Assembly: GCF_019504385.1 (NCBI RefSeq)
Contig: NZ_CP080590.1
Coordinates: forward strand, 414,001 to 478,000
Reading direction: 5' to 3'
Origin: Devosia salina
Lineage (GTDB): Bacteria > Pseudomonadota > Alphaproteobacteria > Rhizobiales > Devosiaceae
Length of the DNA stretch: 64,000 bases
Shown in pieces: positions 1 through 7,768 of this stretch. Position numbers and translations under genes: made by a program. Every line of letters starts with the position of its first letter. Within the stretch, counting starts at the first letter, position 1. Under the pieces are notes generated by a model. It ran no database searches and was not told the origin of the DNA. It saw nothing but the letters and a program-made list of their open reading frames with translations.

Positions 1-1
1 C

Positions 2-694
2 GTCTTCCAGATTGCGGCCCACGAAACCCATTTCGGTCTCGATCGCCTCTACGAGATCTGCAAGGTCGCCTTTGAACTGACCGAGCCGCTCAAGATCGGC
101 CGCGTCATCGCCCGGCCCTTCATCGGCGAGACGCCCGAAACCTTCAAGCGCACCGGCAATCGCCGCGATTTCGCCATTTCACCGCCCGAACCGACCCTGC
201 TCGACCGCAATGCGGAAGCGGGCAACCAGGTCTTTGCCATCGGCAAGATCTCGGACATCTATGCCGGCTCCGGCGTTACCCACAAACTCAAGGGCACCGG
301 CATCCCCCAGCTCTTCGATCGCACGCTCGAGGCCATGGAAATGGCCGCGGACGGCGCCTTTATCATGACCAATTTCGTCGATTTCGACAGTGAGTATGGC
401 CATCGGCGCGATGTGCCCGGCTATGCCGCTGCTCTCGAACTCTTCGACGCCCGCCTGCCAGAAATCATCGCCAAGCTCCGCCACGACGATCTGCTGATCC
501 TGACGGCCGACCACGGCAATGACCCCACCTGGCCGGGCACCGATCATACCCGCGAACAGGTGCCGATACTGGCTTTTTCCCCAGCCCTGCCGCCAGCAGA
601 GATTGGCATTCGCCCGACCTTCGCTGATATAGGTGAGACAATTGCCGCATGGCTGGGCCTGGCCCCCGGCCGCCATGGCAAATCGTTCCTGTGA
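2..694 (+). CDS. deoB: Phosphopentomutase, 3' part (5' end outside window)
   Basis: Interconverts ribose- or deoxyribose-1-phosphate and the 5-phosphate, linking nucleoside breakdown to the pentose phosphate pathway; cytoplasmic, Mn-dependent. The frame is open from base 2, so only the C-terminal 230 residues are present. They carry alkaline-phosphatase-superfamily metal-binding motifs: THFGLDR near the start, TNFVDFDSEYGHRRD in the middle and TADHGNDPTWPGTDHTRE towards the end. The usual protein is about 400 residues, so roughly the first 170 lie upstream. Only 23 bases separate it from upp, which fits a nucleoside-salvage operon. Recognition of the family is firm. Confidence 0.95.
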   Translation, partial: VFQIAAHETHFGLDRLYEICKVAFELTEPLKIGRVIARPFIGETPETFKRTGNRRDFAISPPEPTLLDRNAEAGNQVFAIGKISDIYAGSGVTHKLKGTGIPQLFDRTLEAMEMAADGAFIMTNFVDFDSEYGHRRDVPGYAAALELFDARLPEIIAKLRHDDLLILTADHGNDPTWPGTDHTREQVPILAFSPALPPAEIGIRPTFADIGETIAAWLGLAPGRHGKSFL

Positions 695-717
695 CCGAAA
701 AACGAAGAGGTGTGTCG

Positions 718-1359
718 ATGAGCAGATCCGAAGGCAATGTGACGGTCATCGATCACCCGCTGATCCAGCACAAGCTGACCATCATGCGCAACAAGGAGAC
801 CTCCATCGCCGGGTTCCGGCGGCTCCTGCGTGAGATCGCGCATCTGATGTGCTACGAGGTCACCCGCGACCTTGCATTGGAGATGATCACCATCGAAACA
901 CCGATGGCCGAGATGCAAAGCCCTGCCATCAAGGGCAAGAAACTGGTCTTCGCCTCGATCCTGCGCGCCGGCAACGGCCTGCTCGATGGCATGCTCGACC
1001 TGGTGCCCGCGGCCCGCGTCGCCCATATCGGCATCTATCGCGACCACGAAACGCTCGAACCGGTCGAATACTATTTCAAGGCGCCCTCGAGCCTGGATGA
1101 CCGGCTGATCATCGTGGTCGATCCCATGCTGGCCACCGGCAATTCGGCGACGGCGGCCATCGAGAAACTCAAGGAGCGCGGCGCCAACAATATCCGCTTC
1201 CTGTGCCTGCTGGCGGCGCCCGAAGGCATCCGCAATTTCTCCGCCGCCCATCCCGACGTGCCGGTCTTTACCGCCTCCATCGACAGCCACCTCAACGAGA
1301 AGGGCTATATCGTCCCCGGCCTCGGCGATGCCGGCGACCGCATGTACGGGACGAAATAG
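718..1359 (+). CDS. upp: Uracil phosphoribosyltransferase
   Basis: Converts uracil and PRPP to UMP in pyrimidine salvage; cytoplasmic. At 213 residues it matches the family. The PRPP-binding loop reads VVDPMLATGNSA, with Asn where most homologues have Gly, and the uracil-binding C-terminus PGLGDAGDRMYGT is present. The ATG at 718 was chosen because a purine-rich ribosome site (GAAGAGG) lies upstream and the N-terminus MSRSEGNVTVIDHPL is typical; an in-frame upstream ATG at 649 would sit inside deoB. It follows deoB closely and is probably cotranscribed with it. Confidence 0.96.
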   Translation: MSRSEGNVTVIDHPLIQHKLTIMRNKETSIAGFRRLLREIAHLMCYEVTRDLALEMITIETPMAEMQSPAIKGKKLVFASILRAGNGLLDGMLDLVPAARVAHIGIYRDHETLEPVEYYFKAPSSLDDRLIIVVDPMLATGNSATAAIEKLKERGANNIRFLCLLAAPEGIRNFSAAHPDVPVFTASIDSHLNEKGYIVPGLGDAGDRMYGTK

Positions 1360-1512
1360 TGTGCTCACGCGCGTAGCGCTCCGCACGGGGCGCGCGACGC
1401 GCGGGGTCCTCGCTGCGCTCGTCCAAATGCTGCCCCTACAGCTCTCCCTTTGGGGGAGAGGTCGCCGCGCAGCGGCGGGTGAGGGGGCCTTTCCAGGAAG
1501 CGGACGACGGGG
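1360..1512. repeat. Hairpin repeat in convergent spacer upp / HAD gene
   Basis: This 153-base spacer separates two genes that converge. It contains an inverted repeat with arms CTCTCCC and GGGAGAG (1442-1460, loop TTTGG), followed by a G-rich tail GGTGAGGGGGCC. The composition resembles the CCCTCACC/GGGGGAGG intergenic element seen again near 61972. No reading frame here is convincing. A role as a two-way transcription stop or mRNA-end stabiliser is inferred from position only. Confidence 0.5.
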
Positions 1513-2139
1513 TTACTTCGCCTTGAGCGGCAGGCCTAGCGCGATCAGGTCGGCGCGCAGGTGCACCGGGTCCTTGAAGTGGATGCCATGCATGCCGAAC
1601 TTGCGGGCCGCCACGATATTGGGCTCGCTGTCATCGATGAACACGCAGCTGTCCGGCGCCAGGCCGTAGCGCTCGCAGAACACGCGATAGAGCCGCGGAT
1701 CGGGCTTCACCAGTCGCTCCAGCCCCGACACGATCACCCCGTCGAACTTTTCCAGGAACGGCCATTCGCCCAGCCGCGTCATCCATTTTTCCCAGGAGAA
1801 ATTGGTGATGGCGAAGGTGGGGATGTCCTGGTCCACCAATTCATTGTGGATGTCGATCGTGCCCTGGATGAAGGGGCCGAAGGTTTCGGTCCAGCGTGCG
1901 TCGAAGGCCTGGATTTCGCGCCAGTATTTGGGGAAGCGGGTGACCAGCTTGGCCACGCCCTCGGCATAGATCTCACCCGCATCGAACTCGAGGTTCCAGT
2001 CACCCGTGCAGATATGCTGGTGGAACCACAGTGCATCTTCCTCGCTCTCGAACAGCTTGCGGAACAGATACATCGGGTTCCAGTCGACGAAGACGCCGCC
2101 CAGGTCGAAAACGGGGATGATAGTGTCGTGTTCGCTCAT
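1513..2139 (-). CDS. HAD-IA family hydrolase (YihX / epoxide-hydrolase N-domain type)
   Basis: A 208-residue haloacid-dehalogenase-superfamily hydrolase. Motif I reads VFDLGGVFVDWNP, the DLGGV variant of the YihX and soluble-epoxide-hydrolase N-terminal branch; motif II is AITNFS; the Lys and acidic motifs are KPDPRLY and FIDDSEPNI. These place the nucleophilic Asp near residue 11. Members dephosphorylate small sugar or glycerol phosphates, but the substrate cannot be read from sequence. ATG codons at 2139 and 2145 are both possible, neither with a strong ribosome site. It converges on upp and stands alone. Confidence 0.85.
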   Translation of the reverse strand: MSEHDTIIPVFDLGGVFVDWNPMYLFRKLFESEEDALWFHQHICTGDWNLEFDAGEIYAEGVAKLVTRFPKYWREIQAFDARWTETFGPFIQGTIDIHNELVDQDIPTFAITNFSWEKWMTRLGEWPFLEKFDGVIVSGLERLVKPDPRLYRVFCERYGLAPDSCVFIDDSEPNIVAARKFGMHGIHFKDPVHLRADLIALGLPLKAK

Positions 2140-2210
2140 GCTCATATCCGGACAGTCGGGGAGGGATGCCCGGCTTGTGGCATGGCGCGGCCAGCCCGGC
2201 AAGCGGCGCC

Positions 2211-2789
2211 TCAGCTCGGCTCGTCGATCTCGCCCCCGAAACGGGGCATGAAGAAGCTGGAGCGGTAGAGCGTGATCGGGGTCTGGATCACGATGCCAAG
2301 CAGCGGCGTATAGTTCAGCGACGCTTCCGAGGCGATCACCATGTCGCCCCGTGCGATGTCGGTCATTTCCGTGGGAAGCGGATAGCTGTCGCCAACATTA
2401 TGCGGCGTCGTGCTGGAATAGGTGCCGTTCTGGTATTGCCGCGTCCAGACCACTTCGGTCGTGCCATCGGCGTTGACCTGCACCGCCGTGACCACCTGCA
2501 GCACGCCATCTGGCGAAAACGGGGTCATGATGCCGCTGGCGGCACGGAAATAATCCTGCAGCTGGCTGGTGGAGATCACCTCGTCGGTGCGGGCCACCAG
2601 ATCGCCGATGGCGCCAGCCACCGACTGCACCTTGCGGTCCATGGTGATCAGCGAGCTGGCCTCCAGCGTGCCGAGATAGACCACGAGCATGATGGGCAGC
2701 ACCAGCGCGAATTCGACCGCCGCCACGCCGCGATCGGCGCGCAGCAGCCGCTTCAGGTGCAGCCTCAGGCTCACGCGGCGCGCGCTCAC
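2211..2789 (-). CDS. TadE/TadG-type minor pseudopilin
   Basis: A 192-residue protein of the TadE/TadG type, expected in the inner membrane as a minor component of the Flp pilus system. A basic N-terminus (RLHLKRLLRADR) leads into the prepilin-like segment GVAAVEFALVLPIM and one transmembrane helix, then a periplasmic domain. The start is a GTG at 2789 whose GTGA overlaps the stop of the upstream tadE, indicating translational coupling. No von Willebrand domain is present, so it is not the long TadG. The exact paralogue name is left open. Confidence 0.82.
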   Translation of the reverse strand: MSARRVSLRLHLKRLLRADRGVAAVEFALVLPIMLVVYLGTLEASSLITMDRKVQSVAGAIGDLVARTDEVISTSQLQDYFRAASGIMTPFSPDGVLQVVTAVQVNADGTTEVVWTRQYQNGTYSSTTPHNVGDSYPLPTEMTDIARGDMVIASEASLNYTPLLGIVIQTPITLYRSSFFMPRFGGEIDEPS

Positions 2790-3340
2790 GAGAAGGGCTC
2801 GTTCTGGAACACGGCGGCGGACCCGATCAGGCGGCGGCCATCGGCCATGTTTGACATGCCCAGGGGGCCAAGCTGCACCATGATCGGATAGCGATAATAG
2901 ACCTGCACCAGCACCACCGACTTGCCCACGCCTGCCGACCAGCTCTCCGCATTGTCCCAGTCGCAGGGCGCAAAACACGGGCTGGGCAGGGGCGGCTCGA
3001 CGGAGGCGGACTGGAAATTGGTGACCACGTTGACCCGCACATGCAGCCCCGCGCAATCGGGAAACAGCCCATAGAGGCGGTCGCAGATCGAGCTGCGAAA
3101 CTGTTCGAGGGTCATGCCCGCGCCCTGCGCCTGTCCGGTGCGGATGGCGCGCGAAGCGTCATGCACGGCGCTCTCCAGCACCTGCGAGGCAAGAAACACC
3201 ACCGAGGTCTGCAATATGGCGCCGATCACGGCAAAGAAGGGGAGCGCCAGCATGCCGAATTCCACGGCCGTGACCGCGCGCTCATCGCGCCCCAGTCGCG
3301 TGAGCTGTCTGTGCAGCTTCTGCCTGACCGTACCCAACAC
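2786..3340 (-). CDS. tadE: TadE-like pilus assembly protein
   Basis: A 184-residue TadE-family pseudopilin. The N-terminus is basic, then DERAVTAVEFGMLALPF begins the single hydrophobic helix (about residues 24-50). The rest is a cysteine-containing periplasmic domain (ICDRLYGLFPDCAGL, CFAPCDWD). TadE proteins are processed by the prepilin peptidase and support Flp pilus assembly. It is the first gene of a two-gene leftward unit, overlapping the next gene by four bases. A CtrA-like box lies about 100 bases upstream. Confidence 0.87.
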   Translation of the reverse strand: MLGTVRQKLHRQLTRLGRDERAVTAVEFGMLALPFFAVIGAILQTSVVFLASQVLESAVHDASRAIRTGQAQGAGMTLEQFRSSICDRLYGLFPDCAGLHVRVNVVTNFQSASVEPPLPSPCFAPCDWDNAESWSAGVGKSVVLVQVYYRYPIMVQLGPLGMSNMADGRRLIGSAAVFQNEPFS

Positions 3341-3388
3341 CGTCCGTCTGACCCCTGCCTCTGTTTGCAGGCCAGACTAGGGGGAGAC

Positions 3389-3406
3389 CCTAACCCAATG
3401 GTTAGG
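3389..3406. repeat. Inverted repeat upstream of tadE
   Basis: Perfect 7-base arms CCTAACC and GGTTAGG with a 4-base CAAT loop, about 50 bases upstream of the tadE start. It could be an operator or a 5'-leader hairpin on the leftward tadE transcript. Nothing further is known from sequence. Confidence 0.35.
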
Positions 3407-3441
3407 ATGGGCGGGCGCGGGCCGAACTCGGCGCAGATTTG

Positions 3442-3457
3442 GTAAATGGCGGGTTAA
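3442..3457 (-). promoter_or_regulatory. CtrA-like box upstream of tadE
   Basis: Read on the minus strand the site is TTAA, seven bases, then TTTAC. The CtrA consensus in alphaproteobacteria is TTAA-N7-TTAAC, so this has one mismatch. It lies about 100 bases upstream of tadE. CtrA control of pilus genes is established in Caulobacter; binding here is inferred. Confidence 0.35.
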
Positions 3458-3482
3458 TCGGCCGCGTAGCGCGAGACCGGCC

Positions 3483-3929
3483 TTAGTTGGCGGCCGATTG
3501 CACCAGCTGCGAGGAGGCAAGCGTCTGGCCCGAGAAACCGGTATCGTCGCCCATCATCACCACCGGCTGGCACACCGGCGCACAGGACAGGGTCGTGCGG
3601 CTCAGCCCCTGGTAGACGGTCATCACCCCGGCCGTCATCTGCACCACTTCCACCAGCGTGTCGGCCACCGGCTCGCCACGGCTGTCGAGAACGATCAGAT
3701 TGGTCTGGCCATAGCTCTTGCCGGTCAGGATCAGCGTCTGCGGGTCCTGGATGGTCACATCGGCAATGCCCGGATTGCCCACGATCACCGTGGCGGCGGG
3801 AGCGCTGATGCGCAGCACGCGGGCCATGTTGACATTGACATTGATCGGCGCGCCGTCCTGAGCCTGCGCAGGCATGGGCCCGGCAAGGGTTGCGGCGAGC
3901 AACAGGGCAGTGGCGGCAAGACGGGACAT
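3483..3929 (-). CDS. Secreted protein with pilus/secretin N-terminal domain
   Basis: A 148-residue exported protein. A signal peptide (MSRLAATALLLAATLAGPMPAQA) precedes a domain like the N-terminal pilus-formation domain of CpaC secretins: MARVLRISAPAATVIVGNPGIADV resembles the start of CpaC in this window (about 6480-6720). The tail has a CAPVCQP pair of cysteines. It lacks a secretin barrel, so it may be a periplasmic or outer-membrane accessory of the pilus channel. It is transcribed leftward, divergent from flp; its relation to the tadE unit is unclear because 142 bases separate them. Confidence 0.75.
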   Translation of the reverse strand: MSRLAATALLLAATLAGPMPAQAQDGAPINVNVNMARVLRISAPAATVIVGNPGIADVTIQDPQTLILTGKSYGQTNLIVLDSRGEPVADTLVEVVQMTAGVMTVYQGLSRTTLSCAPVCQPVVMMGDDTGFSGQTLASSQLVQSAAN

Positions 3930-4153
3930 GGCGGAAATCCGGGTACTGGTACTATGCCCCTACGATCCACCGGAATGGTAAATACTTGGCAAACGCCCGG
4001 TCTCTGGCCACCTTGGCGGATCATTTTCCGCATCAAGACTATAAAGCATGGAAAACATGGTCCAGCGGGTAGTCCTGGTGCAGTCCCTTACGGGCATTGG
4101 GGGCGGTCCGTGCGGAAAATGCGTTAGTTAGACCTTTATCTATTTCGGTAACA

Positions 4154-4168
4154 TGTTGATCATCAACA
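4154..4168. promoter_or_regulatory. Inverted repeat, possible operator upstream of flp
   Basis: Perfect 7-base arms TGTTGAT and ATCAACA around a single C. It sits about 140 bases upstream of the flp start in the divergent promoter region. The symmetry and spacing suit a dimeric regulator, but no regulator is identified. Confidence 0.35.
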
Positions 4169-4207
4169 AAAATACGTCTTGGCCCAGTTGAGCGGGCCGG
4201 CGACCGA

Positions 4208-4223
4208 TTAACGCTATTTCAAC
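4208..4223 (+). promoter_or_regulatory. CtrA-like box upstream of flp
   Basis: TTAA, seven bases, then TCAAC: one mismatch from TTAA-N7-TTAAC. It lies about 85-100 bases before the flp start codon. In Caulobacter the pilin gene pilA is a direct CtrA target, which makes this placement plausible; it is not proof. Confidence 0.4.
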
Positions 4224-4308
4224 CTGTGACCGCTAGCGTTTGCTCATGTTCGAAGTGTGACGTGGTCCGACGCTGCAGTCACTGAGGACGTGTAAAAGGA
4301 GCCTGGGA

Positions 4309-4482
4309 ATGAACATTTTCGCACGTTTCGCGCAGGACGAGTCGGGCGCGACTGCTATCGAGTACGGCCTGATCGCCGCACTGATCTCTGTTGGTATCAT
4401 CCTTGCTGCCACCGCCCTTGGTGACAGCCTTGGAAACCTGTTCAACGGTATCGCCGGTACGCTGACCAACAATATGCCGTGA
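4309..4482 (+). CDS. flp: Flp/PilA-type major pilin
   Basis: A 57-residue type IVb pilin, the structural subunit of the tad pilus. The leader MNIFARFAQDESG ends in Gly13, the expected cleavage point for the CpaA peptidase, and the mature protein begins ATAIEYGLIAALISVGII with the diagnostic Glu5-Tyr6 pair and one hydrophobic helix. The mature pilin would be 44 residues. A ribosome site (AAAAGGAG) precedes the ATG. It is followed by a strong terminator before cpaA, so it is probably expressed as an abundant single-gene message. Confidence 0.96.
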   Translation: MNIFARFAQDESGATAIEYGLIAALISVGIILAATALGDSLGNLFNGIAGTLTNNMP

Positions 4483-4508
4483 TTTTCTCCACGAGAGAAA
4501 CAACGACA

Positions 4509-4548
4509 GGAAAGGGAAGGTCTTCGGGCCTTCCCTTTCCGCTTTTTT
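4509..4548 (+). terminator. Rho-independent terminator after flp
   Basis: A 12-base perfect stem (GGAAAGGGAAGG with CCTTCCCTTTCC), extended by a U-G and a C-G pair to a TTCG tetraloop, is followed by GC and six T residues. It separates the pilin message from cpaA and the assembly genes. Confidence 0.93.
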
Positions 4549-4602
4549 AAGCCCCGTCTGTCAGACTGTTCCCCACGCCTGGTGACTGGGGGGAATATCA
4601 GC

Positions 4603-5103
4603 ATGTCCACCATTGCCCTTCTATACTTTCCGCTGGCCATGGCCTTCGCGGCATCGTCCGATCTGTTGACCATGCGCATTTCCAACAAGCTGGTGCTGCT
4701 CCTGGCGGCCGGCTTCGTGGTCATGGCGCTCGCGATCGAAATGCCGCTGCAGCAATTCGCCATGCATCTTCTGTGCGCCTTCATCGTCCTGGTGGTGGCC
4801 TTTGCCATGTTCGCACTGCGCTGGATCGGCGGCGGCGATGCCAAGCTTGCGGCAGCCACCACGCTCTGGCTGGGCTTCGGGCTCACTCTGCCCTACCTGG
4901 CCTATACCGCGCTGCTGGGCGGGGTGCTGACCCTGGCCATCCTGTTCCTGCGCCGCATGCCCATGCCGGGCATCGTCGCCACCATGCCCTGGCTGACGCG
5001 CCTGCTCGATCGCAAACAGGGCATACCCTATGGCGTGGCCATGGCGGTGGCGGGTCTCCTGACCTATTCCAACACCGCCATCTTCGAGCGCCTCGTCGCC
5101 TGA
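4603..5103 (+). CDS. cpaA: Prepilin peptidase CpaA/TadV
   Basis: An inner-membrane aspartic protease (A24 family) that cleaves the leader of Flp and TadE-type pseudopilins. The 166-residue protein is almost entirely hydrophobic with several helices. The two catalytic aspartates are visible: Asp20 in SSDLLTMRISN and Asp79 in WIGGGDAK. It lacks the N-terminal methylase domain of longer PilD proteins, as expected for CpaA. The ATG at 4603 follows a G-rich ribosome site; an upstream in-frame GTG at 4582 is less likely. Confidence 0.93.
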   Translation: MSTIALLYFPLAMAFAASSDLLTMRISNKLVLLLAAGFVVMALAIEMPLQQFAMHLLCAFIVLVVAFAMFALRWIGGGDAKLAAATTLWLGFGLTLPYLAYTALLGGVLTLAILFLRRMPMPGIVATMPWLTRLLDRKQGIPYGVAMAVAGLLTYSNTAIFERLVA

Positions 5104-5414
5104 TCCCTTTTTCCGTCCAGTCGTTCAAGGCACTCGTGAAATATCGCGGGTGCCTTTGTTGTTTTTCGGCCGGTGCATTTGCAAAACGCAAGCATTCATA
5201 ACTCGTTAACGCCTTTTGCAAAGTCCTGATTAACTAAACCTTGACCCTTTGGTTCCATAGTTCAGCCGGTGGAAATGGGCACTTCCTGCCCTTTCCCCGC
5301 ATCGTGCGGAATGCCGGGAGCCGGTTGTCCGTGCCAGCGATGCGAGAGCGAATGGATCGAGTGGCCGGCAGTCTGCAAGGAATGCCCGCCGCTCTGGCAC
5401 AACCGGAGTAGGTC
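5104..5414. other. Spacer between cpaA and cpaB
   Basis: This 311-base gap begins AT-rich (about 5105-5265) and becomes GC-rich near cpaB. It has no credible gene. It includes a TGCAAA-type inverted pair near 5178-5220 and a CtrA-like box at 5230-5245. A promoter for the long cpaB-tadC operon is the likely content. Confidence 0.5.
5230..5245 (+). promoter_or_regulatory. CtrA-like box upstream of cpaB
   Basis: TTAA, seven bases, then TTGAC: one mismatch from TTAA-N7-TTAAC. It is about 170 bases upstream of cpaB, in the AT-rich part of the spacer. The TTGAC end could instead be part of a -35 element. Confidence 0.35.
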
Positions 5415-6329
5415 ATGAGACCGGCGCGTATTGTCCTGTTGTTGGTAGCCCTGGTGGCCGGGTCGCTGGCCGCTTTTCTGGTCACCCGAGGGGGCCGGGC
5501 GCCCGCACCGGCCAGTCCGGCGGTCACCCAGGTCGTCGAGGAGGCCAAGACCCAGATCCTGGTCGCCAAGGCGCCGATCGGCGTCGGCGAACGCCTCAAC
5601 GCCGAGCGCGTCGAATGGCAGGACTGGCCGCAAGGCGCGCTGCGCCCCGAATATGTCACGGTCTCCGCCATGCCCGATGCGCCGGCCCAGCTGACCGGTG
5701 CCGTCGCGCGTTTCGAATTCTTCCCCGGCGAGCCGATCCGCGAGGCCAAGCTGGTCCGTGCCGACCAGGGCTATCTCTCGGCCGTCCTGGCGTCCGGCAA
5801 GCGCGGCGTCTCGGTGACCGTCACCGCGGCCTCCAGCGCCGGCGGTTTCGTGGTGCCCAATGATCACGTCGATGTGCTGCTCACCACCTCTTCGGCGGTC
5901 GGCCAGCGCTCCGAGGTCATTCTCTCCAATGTGCGCGTGCTGGCCATCGGCAAGCGCCTCGGGGAAATGGGCGTCAGCGGCGGCGACGAGGAGGGCACCG
6001 ATGCCAGCCCCACCCCCGTCACCTTCGACAATGCCACCATCGCTACCCTCGAACTCGATCCCGCCCAGGCCGAAACGCTGGTCAATGCCTCGACGCGCGG
6101 TCAGCTGAGCCTGACCCTGCGCTCGGTCGTCGATTTCAACCGCGCCGATGCCGGCCCGGCCACGGCCAACCAGGCCGTGCGGCTCATTCGATACGGCAAG
6201 GAGCAGAGCGTCATGGCGGGCTCCTCCTCCGCGGACCTGGCCCAGAACGGTTCCACCGAGGCAATGGGCCTGCCCGACAACACCCAGATCCAGGCGGCGC
6301 CCGATGCGCCCCAGGTCCTGCCGCAATAG
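5415..6329 (+). CDS. cpaB: Flp pilus assembly protein CpaB
   Basis: A 304-residue periplasmic protein anchored by an N-terminal helix (RIVLLLVALVAGSLAAFLV). A SAF-type domain follows (ILVAKAPIGVGERL through FFPGEPIREAKL), then a conserved core with GKRGVSVTVTAASSAGGFV and DHVDVLLTT, typical of CpaB/RcpC. CpaB is needed for secretin assembly or stabilisation. It opens a tight rightward operon with cpaC, cpaE, cpaF, tadB and tadC. The C-terminus is Gln/Pro-rich and low in complexity. Confidence 0.94.
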   Translation: MRPARIVLLLVALVAGSLAAFLVTRGGRAPAPASPAVTQVVEEAKTQILVAKAPIGVGERLNAERVEWQDWPQGALRPEYVTVSAMPDAPAQLTGAVARFEFFPGEPIREAKLVRADQGYLSAVLASGKRGVSVTVTAASSAGGFVVPNDHVDVLLTTSSAVGQRSEVILSNVRVLAIGKRLGEMGVSGGDEEGTDASPTPVTFDNATIATLELDPAQAETLVNASTRGQLSLTLRSVVDFNRADAGPATANQAVRLIRYGKEQSVMAGSSSADLAQNGSTEAMGLPDNTQIQAAPDAPQVLPQ

Positions 6330-6336
6330 GGGCGAG

Positions 6337-7743
6337 ATGACGATGAACATGTCCAGCCAACGCACAGTCCGCCCAATGTTCCGCACCGCCCTTGCCGCCG
6401 GTCTTGCGGTCCTGCTGGTTGCGGCGGCGCCCATCGTCCCCGCCCAGGCGCAAGCGCAGGCCCAGATCGCCATTGCCAGCAACGCCTATGGCGCGGTCCG
6501 CAAGATCGAGGTGGAGCTGAACAAGTCGATGATCGTCGACCTGCCCGCCGGCGTCGCCGAAGTCGTCGTCTCCCAGCCCAATATCGCTGCCGCCATCATG
6601 CGCAGCCGCACAAGGGCCATCGTGCAGGGCATCGAGGAAGGCGCCACCAACATCATCTTCATCGACGATGCGGGCCGCACCATCAGCGTGCTCGACGTCA
6701 ATATCGTGCTGCCACCGCTGCAGGCCGGGCGGGCGCTCGAGGCCACCCTGGCGCGCGTCATCCCCGGTTCGAACATCCGCGTGGAAACGCTCACCAACAA
6801 TTCGGTCAATGACAAGATCCATTTCGTGCTGACCGGCACGGTGCGCACTGCCGAGGACAAGGCCAATGCCGAGGCCATGGCCAATGCCATTGCCGATACC
6901 GAGGGCGAGGGCAGCCTGATCCAGGTCATCGGGCCGCAGCAGGTCATGCTGCAGGTCACCGTGTCCGAAATCCGCCGCGACGTCGCCAACCAGCTCGGCA
7001 TCAACCTCTCGGGCACCGCCACCATCGGCAATCTCTCCATGTCGTTCAACGGCCCCTCGGCCAATGCCGGTCACGGCGTCGATCTGGGCTGGTCCAATGC
7101 CGACCTGCAGATCAATGCCGCCATCCGGGCGCTGCAGGATCGCGGCGCGCTGCGCGTGCTGGCCCAGCCGGTGCTGACCGCCATGTCCGGCCAGAGCGCC
7201 GAATTCCTGGCCGGTGGCGAATTCCCCATCACCACCTCCAACATCAACGGCACCACCATCACCTACAAGCCCTATGGCGTGGAGCTGAACTTCTCGCCGG
7301 TGGTGCGCTCGAACGGCGCAATCGGCCTTGCCGTCGATACCAGCGTGTCCGAGGTCCAGACCGGCGGCGCCCTGTCGCGGCGTGACGTGAAGACCTCGGT
7401 GGAACTGCCCGCCGGCTCGACCCTGGCCATTGGCGGCCTGCTGCAGGAACGCCAGAGCCGCAGCATCAGCCAGCTCCCGGGCCTGGGCGACATCCCCATT
7501 CTGGGTGCGCTGTTCCGCTCCACCGAATACCAGAGCCAGCAGACCGAGCTGGTCATCCTCGTCACCCCCTATCTGGTCTCGCCCTCGCAGGCCAATACGG
7601 TGGCCGTGCCCACTGACAGCGTGACCCTCACCAATGATGCCGAGGCCTTCTTCCTCGGAACGATCGAGAAACAATACGGCGTCGGCGCCACGGGCGAATT
7701 CCGGGGCGGTTATGCCGGCTCGGTCGGGTTCGTCCTGGATTGA
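6337..7743 (+). CDS. cpaC: Secretin CpaC (outer-membrane pilus channel)
   Basis: A 468-residue type II/IVb secretin that forms the outer-membrane channel for the Flp pilus. A signal peptide (FRTALAAGLAVLLVAAAPIVPAQA) is followed by the pilus N-terminal domain, a BON-like segment (about residues 120-200) and the secretin domain, with AGGEFPI and the C-terminal VELPAGSTLAIGGLLQ and LPGLGDIPILGALFRS. Three in-frame ATGs (6337, 6343, 6349) compete; the first two have the AGGGGCG ribosome site. The downstream neighbour is cpaE directly, with no cpaD in between. Confidence 0.95.
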   Translation: MTMNMSSQRTVRPMFRTALAAGLAVLLVAAAPIVPAQAQAQAQIAIASNAYGAVRKIEVELNKSMIVDLPAGVAEVVVSQPNIAAAIMRSRTRAIVQGIEEGATNIIFIDDAGRTISVLDVNIVLPPLQAGRALEATLARVIPGSNIRVETLTNNSVNDKIHFVLTGTVRTAEDKANAEAMANAIADTEGEGSLIQVIGPQQVMLQVTVSEIRRDVANQLGINLSGTATIGNLSMSFNGPSANAGHGVDLGWSNADLQINAAIRALQDRGALRVLAQPVLTAMSGQSAEFLAGGEFPITTSNINGTTITYKPYGVELNFSPVVRSNGAIGLAVDTSVSEVQTGGALSRRDVKTSVELPAGSTLAIGGLLQERQSRSISQLPGLGDIPILGALFRSTEYQSQQTELVILVTPYLVSPSQANTVAVPTDSVTLTNDAEAFFLGTIEKQYGVGATGEFRGGYAGSVGFVLD

Positions 7744-7768
7744 TTGCGGATCAGGAGCAGCTTCTTCC

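Larger units (their letters stand above)
3930..4308. other. Divergent promoter region in front of flp
   Basis: This 379-base stretch separates the leftward pilus-domain gene from the flp pilin gene. It is more AT-rich than its surroundings, contains no credible gene, and holds an inverted repeat at 4154-4168 and a CtrA-like box at 4208-4223. It most likely carries both divergent promoters; I could not place -10 and -35 elements with confidence. Confidence 0.6.

Noticed and set aside
2211..3056. 281-residue reading of the second TadE-type gene
   Set aside because: It overlaps most of tadE in another frame; the GTG at 2789 with GTGA overlap gives a sensible pseudopilin.
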